Assembly (NCBI GenBank): GCA_964619155.1
Contig: CAZUEM010000226.1
Coordinates: forward strand, 1 to 5,117
DNA length: 5,117 nucleotides
Source: CAIXRL01 sp964619155
Lineage (GTDB): Bacteria; Eisenbacteria; RBG-16-71-46
Direction: 5' to 3'
Below the pieces are notes generated by a model. It was not told the origin of the DNA, did no database searches, and worked only from the letters and a program-made list of their open reading frames with translations. How positions within the stretch are numbered: position 1 is the stretch's first letter; the number at the start of each line of letters is the position of its first letter. Position numbers and translations under genes: made by a program. Positions 1 through 5,117 of the stretch are shown in pieces.

Positions 1-903
1 GGCATCCTCACCGACGAGTCGCACTCGAACGCGCGCATCGTCTCGGTGACGCCGGGGCGCATCCGCGCCGCGCTCGAGTCCGGCCGGGTCGTGATCGTGG
101 CGGGCTTCCAGGGCGTGAGCCCGGTGACGAAGGAGATCACCACGCTCGGCCGCGGCGGCTCGGACACGACGGCCGTGGCGCTGGCGGCCGTGCTCGCGCC
201 CGCGCGCTGCGAGATCTACACGGACGTGGACGGCGTCCACACCGCCGACCCGCGCGTCGTCCCCGGCGCGCGCGTGATCCGGCGGCTCTCGTTCCGCGCG
301 TGCTCGGCGCTCGCGCACCTCGGCGGCCGCGTGCTGCACGCGCGCTGCGTGGACCTGGCGGCGCGCGAGCGCGTGCCGCTCGCCGTGCGCTCGTCGTTCT
401 CCGGCGCGCCCGGCACCGACATCGTGGAGGCCGAAGTGGAGACACCCCGCGTCGAAGCGATCGCCCACCAGCAGGACGTGTCCATCGTCGTCGCCGAAGG
501 CAACGCCGGCGGGCGCGGCGAGGCGCGCGGCATCCTCGAGGCGGTCGCGGAGCGCTTCCCCGCGCTCGAGCTGGTCGCGCACGAGACCGCCGGCGACGCG
601 CACGCGGCGCTCGTCTGGACGGGCCCGCGCGAGGACGCCGCGGCGCTGAAGGCCTGCTTCCGCGAACTGCGCGGCCCGGGCGGCGAATGGCGGCTCGACG
701 TGCAGGACGGCTGCGCGTTCGTCTCGCTGGTCGGGCTCGGGCTCGGCGCGGCGCAGGCGGCGCGCGCCGAGGCGGCGCTCGAAAAGGCCGGCGTGCCGCC
801 GCTCGCGCTGCGCGTGACGCCGGGCGCGCTCGTCTTCCGGGTGGCGAACGAGCGCTGCGAGGACGCCGTGCGGGCGCTGCACGCGGCGATGCTCCCGGCC
901 TGA
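1..903 (+). CDS. lysC: Aspartate kinase, 5'-truncated by the window edge
   Basis: Aspartate kinase phosphorylates L-aspartate with ATP, the first step toward lysine, diaminopimelate, threonine and methionine, in the cytoplasm. The frame is open from base 1, so the GTG at 46 is internal and about 105-110 N-terminal residues, including the Lys-Phe-Gly-Gly start of the kinase domain, lie outside. The visible 300 residues carry the kinase signatures: TTLGRGGSDTTAVALAAVL (48-66), EIYTDVDGVHTADPRVVPGA (71-90) and LGGRVLHARCVDLA (108-121), the last matching the usual LGAxVLHPRxxxxA with Pro changed to Ala. From about residue 150 the tail aligns with the paired ACT domains (VEAIAHQQDVSIVV; VSLVGLGLG at 241-249), but the effector-loop motifs are poorly conserved. 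The length and one-domain layout match monofunctional LysC rather than a kinase-homoserine dehydrogenase fusion, because TGA follows directly. The identity is secure; feedback behaviour is not. Confidence 0.95.
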   Translation, partial: GILTDESHSNARIVSVTPGRIRAALESGRVVIVAGFQGVSPVTKEITTLGRGGSDTTAVALAAVLAPARCEIYTDVDGVHTADPRVVPGARVIRRLSFRACSALAHLGGRVLHARCVDLAARERVPLAVRSSFSGAPGTDIVEAEVETPRVEAIAHQQDVSIVVAEGNAGGRGEARGILEAVAERFPALELVAHETAGDAHAALVWTGPREDAAALKACFRELRGPGGEWRLDVQDGCAFVSLVGLGLGAAQAARAEAALEKAGVPPLALRVTPGALVFRVANERCEDAVRALHAAMLPA

Positions 904-910
904 GGCCGGG
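894..910. terminator. Inverted repeat at the convergent lysC/glgA junction (possible bidirectional terminator)
   Basis: CCCGGCC (894-900) and GGCCGGG (904-910) form a perfect 7-bp all-GC stem, and the 3-nt loop is the TGA stop codon of lysC. The right arm ends immediately before the glgA stop on the other strand (911-913). Its position between convergent genes suits a terminator acting in both directions. Neither side is followed by a T-run, so it is not a canonical intrinsic terminator, and short perfect repeats are common in DNA this GC-rich. Confidence 0.4.
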
Positions 911-2446
911 TCAGAACGAGTCGCGGACGGACTCGAGCGACGGCACGCGGCCCTGCGCGACGCGGTGCAGGGCCTCCTCGTAGAGGTGGTCGTAGCCGTC
1001 CGCGCTCACGCGCCAGCTGAAGTCCTGGGCCATGCCGTTGCGCTGCAGCGCCCGCCACAGCCCGGGCTCGGCGTGCACCGCCAGCGCGCGACGCAGCGCC
1101 ATGACCATGTCGTCGGCCGCGAACGCCTGGAAGACGAAGCCGTTGCCCTCGCGCGTGATGGGATCGAACTCGCGCACGGTGTCGGCGAGCCCGCCGGTCT
1201 CGCGCACGACCGGCACGGTCCCGTAGCGCAGCGAGTAGAGCTGGTTGAGCCCGCACGGCTCGTAGCGCGACGGCATCAGGAACAGGTCCGATCCGGCCTC
1301 GATGCGGTGCGCGAGCGCCTCGTCGTGCGCGGTGCCGAACCACCACTGCCACGGCCGCTCGAACGCGAGGCGGCGGAACAGGTCCTGCCAGCGCGGCTGC
1401 CCGACGCCGAGCACGACGAAGCGCGCGTGCAGGTCGCACAGTTCGCGCTCGGCCGCCTCGACCAGCTCGAAGCCCTTCTGCTCCACGAGCCGCGAGACGA
1501 TGCCGACGATCGGCCAGTCGGGGTCGAGCGGGAACCCGCACGCCAGCGCGAGCGCCCGGCGGTTCGCGAGCTTGCCGTCGAACGCGTCGCGGTCGTAGTG
1601 CGCGTCGAGGAACGCGTCGGTCGCCGGGTTCCAGACGGTGTCGTCGATGCCGTTCAGGATGCCGCGCACGTCGCCGGTCCGGCGGCGGAGCACGCCCTCG
1701 AGGCCGAAGCCCAGCTCGCCGTTCGACTGGATCTCGCGCGCGTAGGTGGGGCTCACCGTGCTCACCAGGTCGGCGAACACGATCCCGATCTTCATGAAGT
1801 TCACCCGTCCCCAGTACTCGAACGGGCTCTGCGGGAAGAACAGCTCGCGCGAGAAGCCCGCGACCGGGAGCAGCCACGGGTCCACGATGCCCTGGTAGCC
1901 CAGGTTGTGGATCGTGAAGACCGTCGCGACGTTCGCGAACGCCGGCTCGTCCGCCTCGTGCGTGCGCACGAAGCACGGCACCCAGGCGGCCTGCTGGTCG
2001 TGCGCGTGGACGACGTCGAAGCGCTCGCCGAAGCCCTTGAGCCCCTCGACCGCGGCGCGCGCGAAGAACAGGAAGCGCTCGGCGTTGTCCGGCCAGCCCT
2101 CGCGCGTGGCCGGGTCGTCGTACACGCCCGGCCGGTCGAAGAACCGGCGCTCGCCCGCGTGGTCCACGAGCAGCACGCGCAGCTCGGAGCGCGGGTCCTC
2201 GGCGATCGTGAAGCGGGCCGGCTCCTGCCCCAGCCCCCACGGCACCCGAGTGCCGCCCAGGTCGTGCGTGGTCCAGCCCGCGGGGATCTCCAGCGTGCGG
2301 TAGCGCGGCAGCGCGACGAGCACCCGGTGCCCGCGCCGCGCCTGCTCCAGCGCGAGCGCCGACACGACGTCGGCGAGCCCCCCGACCTTGGCCAGGGGGG
2401 CCATCTCGCTCGCCACGTGGGCGATGGACAGGCGGCGGTCCGTCAT
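911..2446 (-). CDS. glgA: Glycogen synthase (ADP-glucose type, GT5)
   Basis: GlgA transfers glucose from ADP-glucose to the non-reducing end of an alpha-1,4-glucan, in the cytoplasm. The 511-residue protein is slightly longer than the usual 470-500. The N-terminal Rossmann domain holds the nucleotide-sugar/acceptor loop KVGGLADVV (20-28), HAHD (147-150) and FTIHNLGYQG (177-186). NGID (265-268) precedes the hinge. The C-terminal domain has SRLVEQKG (318-325), supplying the Arg/Lys pair that binds phosphate, then EAGSDLFLMPSRYEPCGL (383-400), with the catalytic-region Glu at 396, and TGGLADTV. All key motifs are intact; HAHDQQ replaces the more usual HAHDWH. The ATG start lies just before the conserved IAHVASEMAP strand and is the natural one. 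It sits 14 bp after the galT stop, and that spacer (GCCGCCCCGCGTCC) has no Shine-Dalgarno sequence, so translation probably depends on coupling to galT. ADP-glucose use is inferred from the family; no glgC is in view. Confidence 0.95.
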   Translation of the reverse strand: MTDRRLSIAHVASEMAPLAKVGGLADVVSALALEQARRGHRVLVALPRYRTLEIPAGWTTHDLGGTRVPWGLGQEPARFTIAEDPRSELRVLLVDHAGERRFFDRPGVYDDPATREGWPDNAERFLFFARAAVEGLKGFGERFDVVHAHDQQAAWVPCFVRTHEADEPAFANVATVFTIHNLGYQGIVDPWLLPVAGFSRELFFPQSPFEYWGRVNFMKIGIVFADLVSTVSPTYAREIQSNGELGFGLEGVLRRRTGDVRGILNGIDDTVWNPATDAFLDAHYDRDAFDGKLANRRALALACGFPLDPDWPIVGIVSRLVEQKGFELVEAAERELCDLHARFVVLGVGQPRWQDLFRRLAFERPWQWWFGTAHDEALAHRIEAGSDLFLMPSRYEPCGLNQLYSLRYGTVPVVRETGGLADTVREFDPITREGNGFVFQAFAADDMVMALRRALAVHAEPGLWRALQRNGMAQDFSWRVSADGYDHLYEEALHRVAQGRVPSLESVRDSF

Positions 2447-2460
2447 GGACGCGGGGCGGC

Positions 2461-3474
2461 TCAGGCCAGCGCGACGATTTCGCGCAGGTACTGGGCGGCG
2501 TCCTCCGGCGGCGTCGGGTTGATGTAGAAGCCCGAGCCGATCTCGAATCCGGCCACCCGGGTCAGCTTCGGCATGATCTCGAGGTGCCAGTGGTAGTAGG
2601 GCAGGTCGTCGTCCGACAGCGGCGCCGTGTGCAGCACGAAGTTGTAGGGCGGCGTGTCGAGCGCGACGTTCAGGCGCATCAGCGTGTCCTTGAGGATGCG
2701 CGCGAAGTCGAGGAACTCGTCCGGGTCCGAGATGGTGTGGTAGCTCGAACAGTGGGTCCGCGGCAGGATCCAGGTCTCGAACGGGAAGCGCGGCGCGTAC
2801 GGGGCGAGCGCGACGAAGCGCTCCGTGGTGCTGACGATGCGCCGGCCGTTCCCCTCGGACATCTCCTGGTCGAGGATGTCCGTGAAGACGTTGCGCTCCT
2901 TGAGCTCGTAGTAGCGGCGCGCGCCGTCCAGCTCCTGCTGCACCATGCTCGGGATGATGGGCGTCGCGATGATCTGGCTGTGCGCGTGCTCCAGGGTCGC
3001 CCCGGCGCCGGAGCCCTTGTTCTTGAACACGAGCACGTAGCGAAGGCGCTTGTCCTTCTTCAGGTCGAGCATGCGCTCGCGGTAGGCGACCAGGACCTGC
3101 TGGATCTGCTCGACCGGCAGGTCGGCCAGCTCGCGGTCGGGGTCCGAGCCCTCGATGACCACCTCGTGGGCGCCGACGCCGTTCATCTTGTCGTAGAGCC
3201 CCTCGCCGCGCCGCTCGATCTGCCCCTCGACCTGCAGCGCCGGGAACTTGTTCGGCACCACGCGCACGGTCCAGCCGGGCCCGTTCGCCTTCCCGCCCGG
3301 CGGGCGGACGGCGTACACCTCGGGCGGCGTCATGTCCTCCCGTCCTTCGGCGAAGGGCGAGAAGGTCTGCGCCACGGTGGGGTTCTCGGAGTGGAAGTTC
3401 GTCGGGCGGCGGCTGCGCTCGGTCGAGATGATGACCCAGCGGCCGACCACCGGGTCCTTGCGAAGTTCGGGCAT
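2461..3474 (-). CDS. galT: GalT-like hexose-1-phosphate nucleotidylyltransferase (HIT superfamily)
   Basis: GalT enzymes swap a nucleotidyl group between a nucleotide sugar and a hexose-1-phosphate through a covalent nucleotidyl-histidine; the classic reaction is UDP-glucose plus galactose-1-phosphate. The 337-residue protein has the family's two HIT-like halves. Conserved pieces are the start RKDPVVGRWVII, MTPPEVYAVR (48-57), RVVPNKFPAL (71-80), GAHEVVIEGS (101-110), the active site HAHSQIIATP (163-172, second His as nucleophile), FPFETWILPRTH (230-241), PPYNFVLHTAP (275-285) and the C-terminal HWHLEIMPKLTRVAGFEIG (295-313). The frame runs to a GTG at 3525, but the ATG at 3474 starts the conserved region and has AAGGAAG just upstream, so I chose it. 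Both family cysteine pairs are missing: CPFC is SPFA (39-42), and the later CxxCD is NVFTD (195-199). HAHSQ and the C-terminal half resemble plant ADP-glucose phosphorylase at least as much as E. coli GalT (HPHGQ), so the nucleotide and sugar are uncertain. It is followed directly by glgA. Confidence 0.88.
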   Translation of the reverse strand: MPELRKDPVVGRWVIISTERSRRPTNFHSENPTVAQTFSPFAEGREDMTPPEVYAVRPPGGKANGPGWTVRVVPNKFPALQVEGQIERRGEGLYDKMNGVGAHEVVIEGSDPDRELADLPVEQIQQVLVAYRERMLDLKKDKRLRYVLVFKNKGSGAGATLEHAHSQIIATPIIPSMVQQELDGARRYYELKERNVFTDILDQEMSEGNGRRIVSTTERFVALAPYAPRFPFETWILPRTHCSSYHTISDPDEFLDFARILKDTLMRLNVALDTPPYNFVLHTAPLSDDDLPYYHWHLEIMPKLTRVAGFEIGSGFYINPTPPEDAAQYLREIVALA

Positions 3475-3478
3475 GGAG

Positions 3479-3485
3479 CTTCCTT
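3479..3485 (-). promoter_or_regulatory. Ribosome binding site of the galT-like gene
   Basis: On the minus strand AAGGAAG lies 4 nt before the ATG at 3474 (AGGA about 6 nt away), a good Shine-Dalgarno match. It decides the start codon: the longer frame from GTG 3525 would place this site inside the coding region and add 17 residues unlike the family. It is the clearest ribosome binding site in the window. Confidence 0.75.
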
Positions 3486-3498
3486 GGGGTCGGGAATC

Positions 3499-3522
3499 CC
3501 CCGGCGCGGGGACCGCGCGGGG
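3499..3522 (-). other. Hairpin in the galT-glgA leader
   Basis: Plus-strand CCCCGGCGCG (3499-3508) pairs with CGCGCGGGG (3514-3522) as nine G-C pairs with one bulged G (3504) and a 5-nt loop. If transcription starts near 3533 as the promoter predicts, the hairpin occupies most of the leader, about 14 nt before the ribosome binding site. It has no U-tract, so I do not call it a terminator. It could stabilise the message or affect translation, or simply reflect base composition. Confidence 0.35.
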
Positions 3523-3539
3523 CACGTCGAAACCGGGCG

Positions 3540-3569
3540 AGTCTAGAGAGCCGTTTCCTCCGGGGTCAA
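3540..3569 (-). promoter_or_regulatory. Sigma-70-type promoter for galT-glgA
   Basis: On the minus strand TTGACC (3569-3564, five of six to the -35 consensus) is separated by 18 nt from TAGACT (3545-3540, four of six to the -10 consensus). It sits in the 120-bp gap between the GlmU-like stop and the galT start, in a locally AT-richer patch that stands out from the surroundings. Predicted initiation is near 3533, giving a leader of roughly 55-60 nt. The rest of the gap (3475-3594) holds the leader hairpin, the ribosome binding site and a short GGCC-GGG-GGCC repeat near 3571-3581, and no further gene. Confidence 0.6.
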
Positions 3570-3594
3570 GGCCGGGGGCCGGGACTTCGTTCGC

Positions 3595-4827
3595 TCACGC
3601 GCCCGGCGCGCGTTCCGGGGCGGTCGCCGCGAAGAGCGCCCGCAGCGCCTCCTCGTCGGCCGGCCCGAGGGCGCGGCCGCGCCGCGCGAACGCGATACGG
3701 GCGGTGGCGAGGAAGCGCCCGAACTCGTGTTCGGCGGACGCGCGCCCGTCCCACCAGGCGAACGACGGCACGCGCTTCGGCGCGAACGCGCCGCCGCCGA
3801 ACAGGTTCGCGCCCGTGCCGAGGCTCGCGCCGGTCGGGAGCAGCGTGCCGATGCCCGTCTTGACGTGCGCGCCCACGAGCGAGCCCACCTTGCCGCTGCC
3901 CGTGTCCACCTCCTCGCCGTCCACCCACGCGCGTACGGAGCCGTAGTTGTTCTTGAGGTCGCTGGTCGTGGTGAGCGCGCCGAGGTTCACCCACTCGCCG
4001 AGCACGCTGTGCCCGACGAAGCCGTGGTGGCGCTTGTTGCCGTAGCCCTGCCAGACGCTCGCCTCGACCTCGCCCGCGACGCGGCACTCGGGCCCGAACG
4101 TCGTACCCGAGACGAAGCCGCCGAGCAGCTGCGTGCCCGGCCCCACGACGCACGGCCCGGTCACCACGGTGTGCGGCGCGATGCGCGCGCCGCGGCCGAC
4201 CAGGATCGGGCCCGGGCCCGCGTCGAGCACGGCGTACGGCCCGACCACGGCGCCCTCGCCCACGACGACGCGCTCCGGCTCCTCGAGGCAGGCGAGGCGG
4301 TGCACCGAGCCGCGCACGCCGCCGCGCGCGCCCGCGAGGTCGGCGGCGATCGCGGCCGGGTTCGCCTCCATCAGCTCCCAGGGCCAGCGCAGCAGCGTCG
4401 CCTCGGCGGAGAAGACCGGCAGCCCGAGCGTGAGCAGCACGTCCTCGAAACGCTCGCCCTTGCCGAGCGCGGGCGCCGCCAGCCGCAGCGGCAGCCGCGC
4501 CGCGGCGACGCGGTCGCCGGCGAGGAACAGCGCCGGCCCGCCGGCGGCGAGCGGCGCGGCGGCCCACGCGCCCGGCAGCGCGGCGGCGTTGACCGCCACG
4601 AGGTCCTCGGCCGGGTCCACGCTCGAGGTGTCGGGCACGGGCGCGTCGTGCCAGGCGGCCATGGCCAGCGCGCGCGCCTCGACGCCGAAGAGCCGCAGCC
4701 CCGCCGCGCGCAGCCAGCGGCGCGTCACGTCCGAGGCCCCGAACGCCAGCGCCGGCACCGGCAGCAGGTCGGTGAGCGGCCGCATGGACCGCCAGTGGCG
4801 GTCCTCGAACAGGAGCAGCCGGGCCAT
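3595..4827 (-). CDS. GlmU-like sugar-nucleotide protein: degenerate nucleotidyltransferase plus left-handed beta-helix
   Basis: This 410-residue protein matches the alternative GlmU family (putative UDP-GlcNAc diphosphorylase/glucosamine-1-phosphate N-acetyltransferase, known mainly from Bacteroidota). The N-terminal part (1-170) starts LLLFEDRHWRSMRPLTDLLP, then has a region like the family's INGRLLP (VNAAALP, 79-85) and RWPWELMEAN (147-156). Residues 185-345 are a hexapeptide-repeat beta-helix (VVVGEGAVVGPYAVL; ILVGRGARIAPHTVV), with the family hallmarks GNKRHHGFVGHSVLGEWVNL (263-282), SDLKNNYGSV (289-298), GAHVKTGIGTLLPTGASLGT and the closing PSFAWW (354-359). The helix looks intact, whereas the N-terminal half lacks basic residues I recall as conserved, so acyltransferase activity is likelier than nucleotidyl transfer. 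The ATG overlaps the upstream SPOR gene stop by one base (TGATG), with a G-rich stretch (GGGGGGA, 4833-4839) as a weak ribosome binding site. A GlgC-like enzyme is a less likely alternative because the helix signatures are of the GlmU type. Confidence 0.8.
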   Translation of the reverse strand: MARLLLFEDRHWRSMRPLTDLLPVPALAFGASDVTRRWLRAAGLRLFGVEARALAMAAWHDAPVPDTSSVDPAEDLVAVNAAALPGAWAAAPLAAGGPALFLAGDRVAAARLPLRLAAPALGKGERFEDVLLTLGLPVFSAEATLLRWPWELMEANPAAIAADLAGARGGVRGSVHRLACLEEPERVVVGEGAVVGPYAVLDAGPGPILVGRGARIAPHTVVTGPCVVGPGTQLLGGFVSGTTFGPECRVAGEVEASVWQGYGNKRHHGFVGHSVLGEWVNLGALTTTSDLKNNYGSVRAWVDGEEVDTGSGKVGSLVGAHVKTGIGTLLPTGASLGTGANLFGGGAFAPKRVPSFAWWDGRASAEHEFGRFLATARIAFARRGRALGPADEEALRALFAATAPERAPGA

Positions 4828-5117
4828 CAGCGTCCCCCCGCGAGGCGCACGAGGAAGACGCCCTTGAACCCGGAGGCGAGCGCGCGGTCGCGCAGGCTCT
4901 CGGCCGCGGCGCGCGAGAGGCAGTCGCGCGTGCGCACCTTGAAGCGGCCGCCCTCGCGGTCCACGAGCATCGGCACCATGAGCAGCGACTCCGCCGCGTC
5001 GCGGATGCTCCGCCCCCGCTCTCGCTCGGCCGGGGCGGCGACCTGCACGCGCCAGCAGGTGTCCGGCGCGGCGGCCGCGGCGGGAGCCGCCGGCGGCGGC
5101 GGCGCGGCGGCCGCCGG
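4827..5117 (-). CDS. SPOR-domain protein, C-terminal part (5' end beyond the window)
   Basis: The frame is open to the right edge, so the GTG at 5048 is not a credible start. The 96 visible residues are a low-complexity Ala/Pro linker (about the first 18) followed by one SPOR domain ending at the stop. The domain begins DTCWRVQVAAPAERERGRSI and continues with an Ala-rich helix, MVPMLVDREGGRFKVRT, a second helix (SRAAAESLRDRALASG) and FKGVFLVR. This is the beta-alpha-beta-beta-alpha-beta order, with the usual WxVQVGxF and GxYRVRVGPF recognisable. SPOR domains bind denuded peptidoglycan glycan strands, usually at the division septum, and normally sit at the C-terminus of secreted or membrane-anchored proteins behind a flexible linker, as here. 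What lies upstream (membrane anchor, amidase, RlpA-like domain) cannot be seen. Two cysteines 45 residues apart might form a disulfide. It is translationally coupled to the GlmU-like gene. Confidence 0.75.
   Translation of the reverse strand, partial: PAAAAPPPPAAPAAAAAPDTCWRVQVAAPAERERGRSIRDAAESLLMVPMLVDREGGRFKVRTRDCLSRAAAESLRDRALASGFKGVFLVRLAGGR
5067..5117. repeat. GC-only low-complexity tract encoding an Ala/Pro linker
   Basis: The last 51 bases are almost entirely G and C, built from short GGC/CGG/GCC units with a run of CGGs (5091-5102). Read on the minus strand they encode only alanine and proline, including four prolines in a row, as the flexible linker before the SPOR domain. Such tracts expand and contract easily and are prone to sequencing or assembly error. 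The tract continues past the window edge. Confidence 0.65.

Noticed and set aside
46..48. GTG as the start of the aspartate kinase
   Set aside because: The frame is open to base 1, and the 15 residues before the GTG match the aspartate kinase interior (GILTDESHSNARI), so the gene is cut by the window edge rather than starting there.
216..2240. A 674-codon minus-strand open frame spanning lysC and glgA
   Set aside because: It crosses two well-supported genes in other frames, is extremely Arg/Ala-rich and matches no domain I know. It is a composition artefact.
965..2527. A 520-codon plus-strand open frame opposite glgA
   Set aside because: It is a shadow of glgA and the end of galT. Its translation is low-complexity Arg/Val/Ala/Glu-rich with no family motif, as expected in GC-rich DNA where the antisense frame rarely meets stop codons.
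3475..3525. A 17-residue N-terminal extension of the GalT-like protein from GTG 3525
   Set aside because: The extra residues do not resemble the family, and the ATG at 3474 has its own good ribosome binding site and begins the conserved region.
2584..3546. A 320-codon plus-strand open frame opposite galT
   Set aside because: It is antisense to a strongly conserved enzyme and shows Val/Arg/Asp-rich shadow composition without motifs.
3571..3581. GGCC-GGG-GGCC as a terminator of the GlmU-like gene
   Set aside because: The stem is only 4 bp and has no following T-run, so it is not distinguishable from background in this base composition.
3566..4567. A 333-codon minus-strand frame overlapping the GlmU-like gene
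   Set aside because: It is a frame-shifted copy of the same strand, dominated by Arg/Ala/Gly. The GlmU-like frame carries the recognisable hexapeptide repeats.

Overview
The window is a stretch of very GC-rich bacterial chromosome, around 70% GC or more by eye, with strongly GC-biased third codon positions. It is almost entirely coding. Five genes are supported: one plus-strand gene cut by the left edge, and four minus-strand genes, the most upstream of which is cut by the right edge. I see no RNA gene, mobile element, CRISPR array or phage signal. The lineage cannot be fixed from this sequence. A GlmU-like protein of the alternative (Bacteroidota-type) family in such a GC-rich genome would fit a high-GC FCB-group bacterium such as Gemmatimonadota or Eisenbacteria, and Myxococcota or another GC-rich lineage is also possible.

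Layout. Positions 1-903 (+) hold the C-terminal three quarters of an aspartate kinase: the end of the kinase domain plus a divergent regulatory region. It converges on the minus-strand cluster with only 7 bp between the two stop codons, and a perfect 7-bp inverted repeat covers the junction. Read in the direction of transcription, the minus strand then carries: the end of a SPOR-domain protein (4827->5117); a GlmU-like sugar-nucleotide protein with a left-handed beta-helix (3595-4827), whose start overlaps the previous stop as TGATG; a 120-bp gap with a good sigma-70-type promoter, a leader hairpin and a clear ribosome binding site; a GalT-like hexose-1-phosphate nucleotidylyltransferase (2461-3474); and glycogen synthase GlgA (911-2446), 14 bp further on.

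How they fit together. GalT and GlgA look like a two-gene unit for moving hexose-1-phosphates and nucleotide sugars into storage glucan, with their own promoter inside the larger minus-strand run. The GlmU-like protein is also a sugar-nucleotide enzyme by family, but its N-terminal nucleotidyltransferase half has lost residues I expect to be conserved, so it may work only through the acyltransferase-type beta-helix. It is translationally coupled to an envelope (SPOR) protein, which hints at a cell-wall connection. The aspartate kinase belongs to lysine/threonine/methionine/diaminopimelate synthesis and is unrelated in direction and function.

The main points of interest are family members with altered key residues: a GalT without its metal-binding cysteines, a GlmU-like protein with a degraded nucleotidyltransferase domain, and an aspartate kinase with eroded ACT motifs. 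I do not see convincing evidence of a wholly new multi-gene system.
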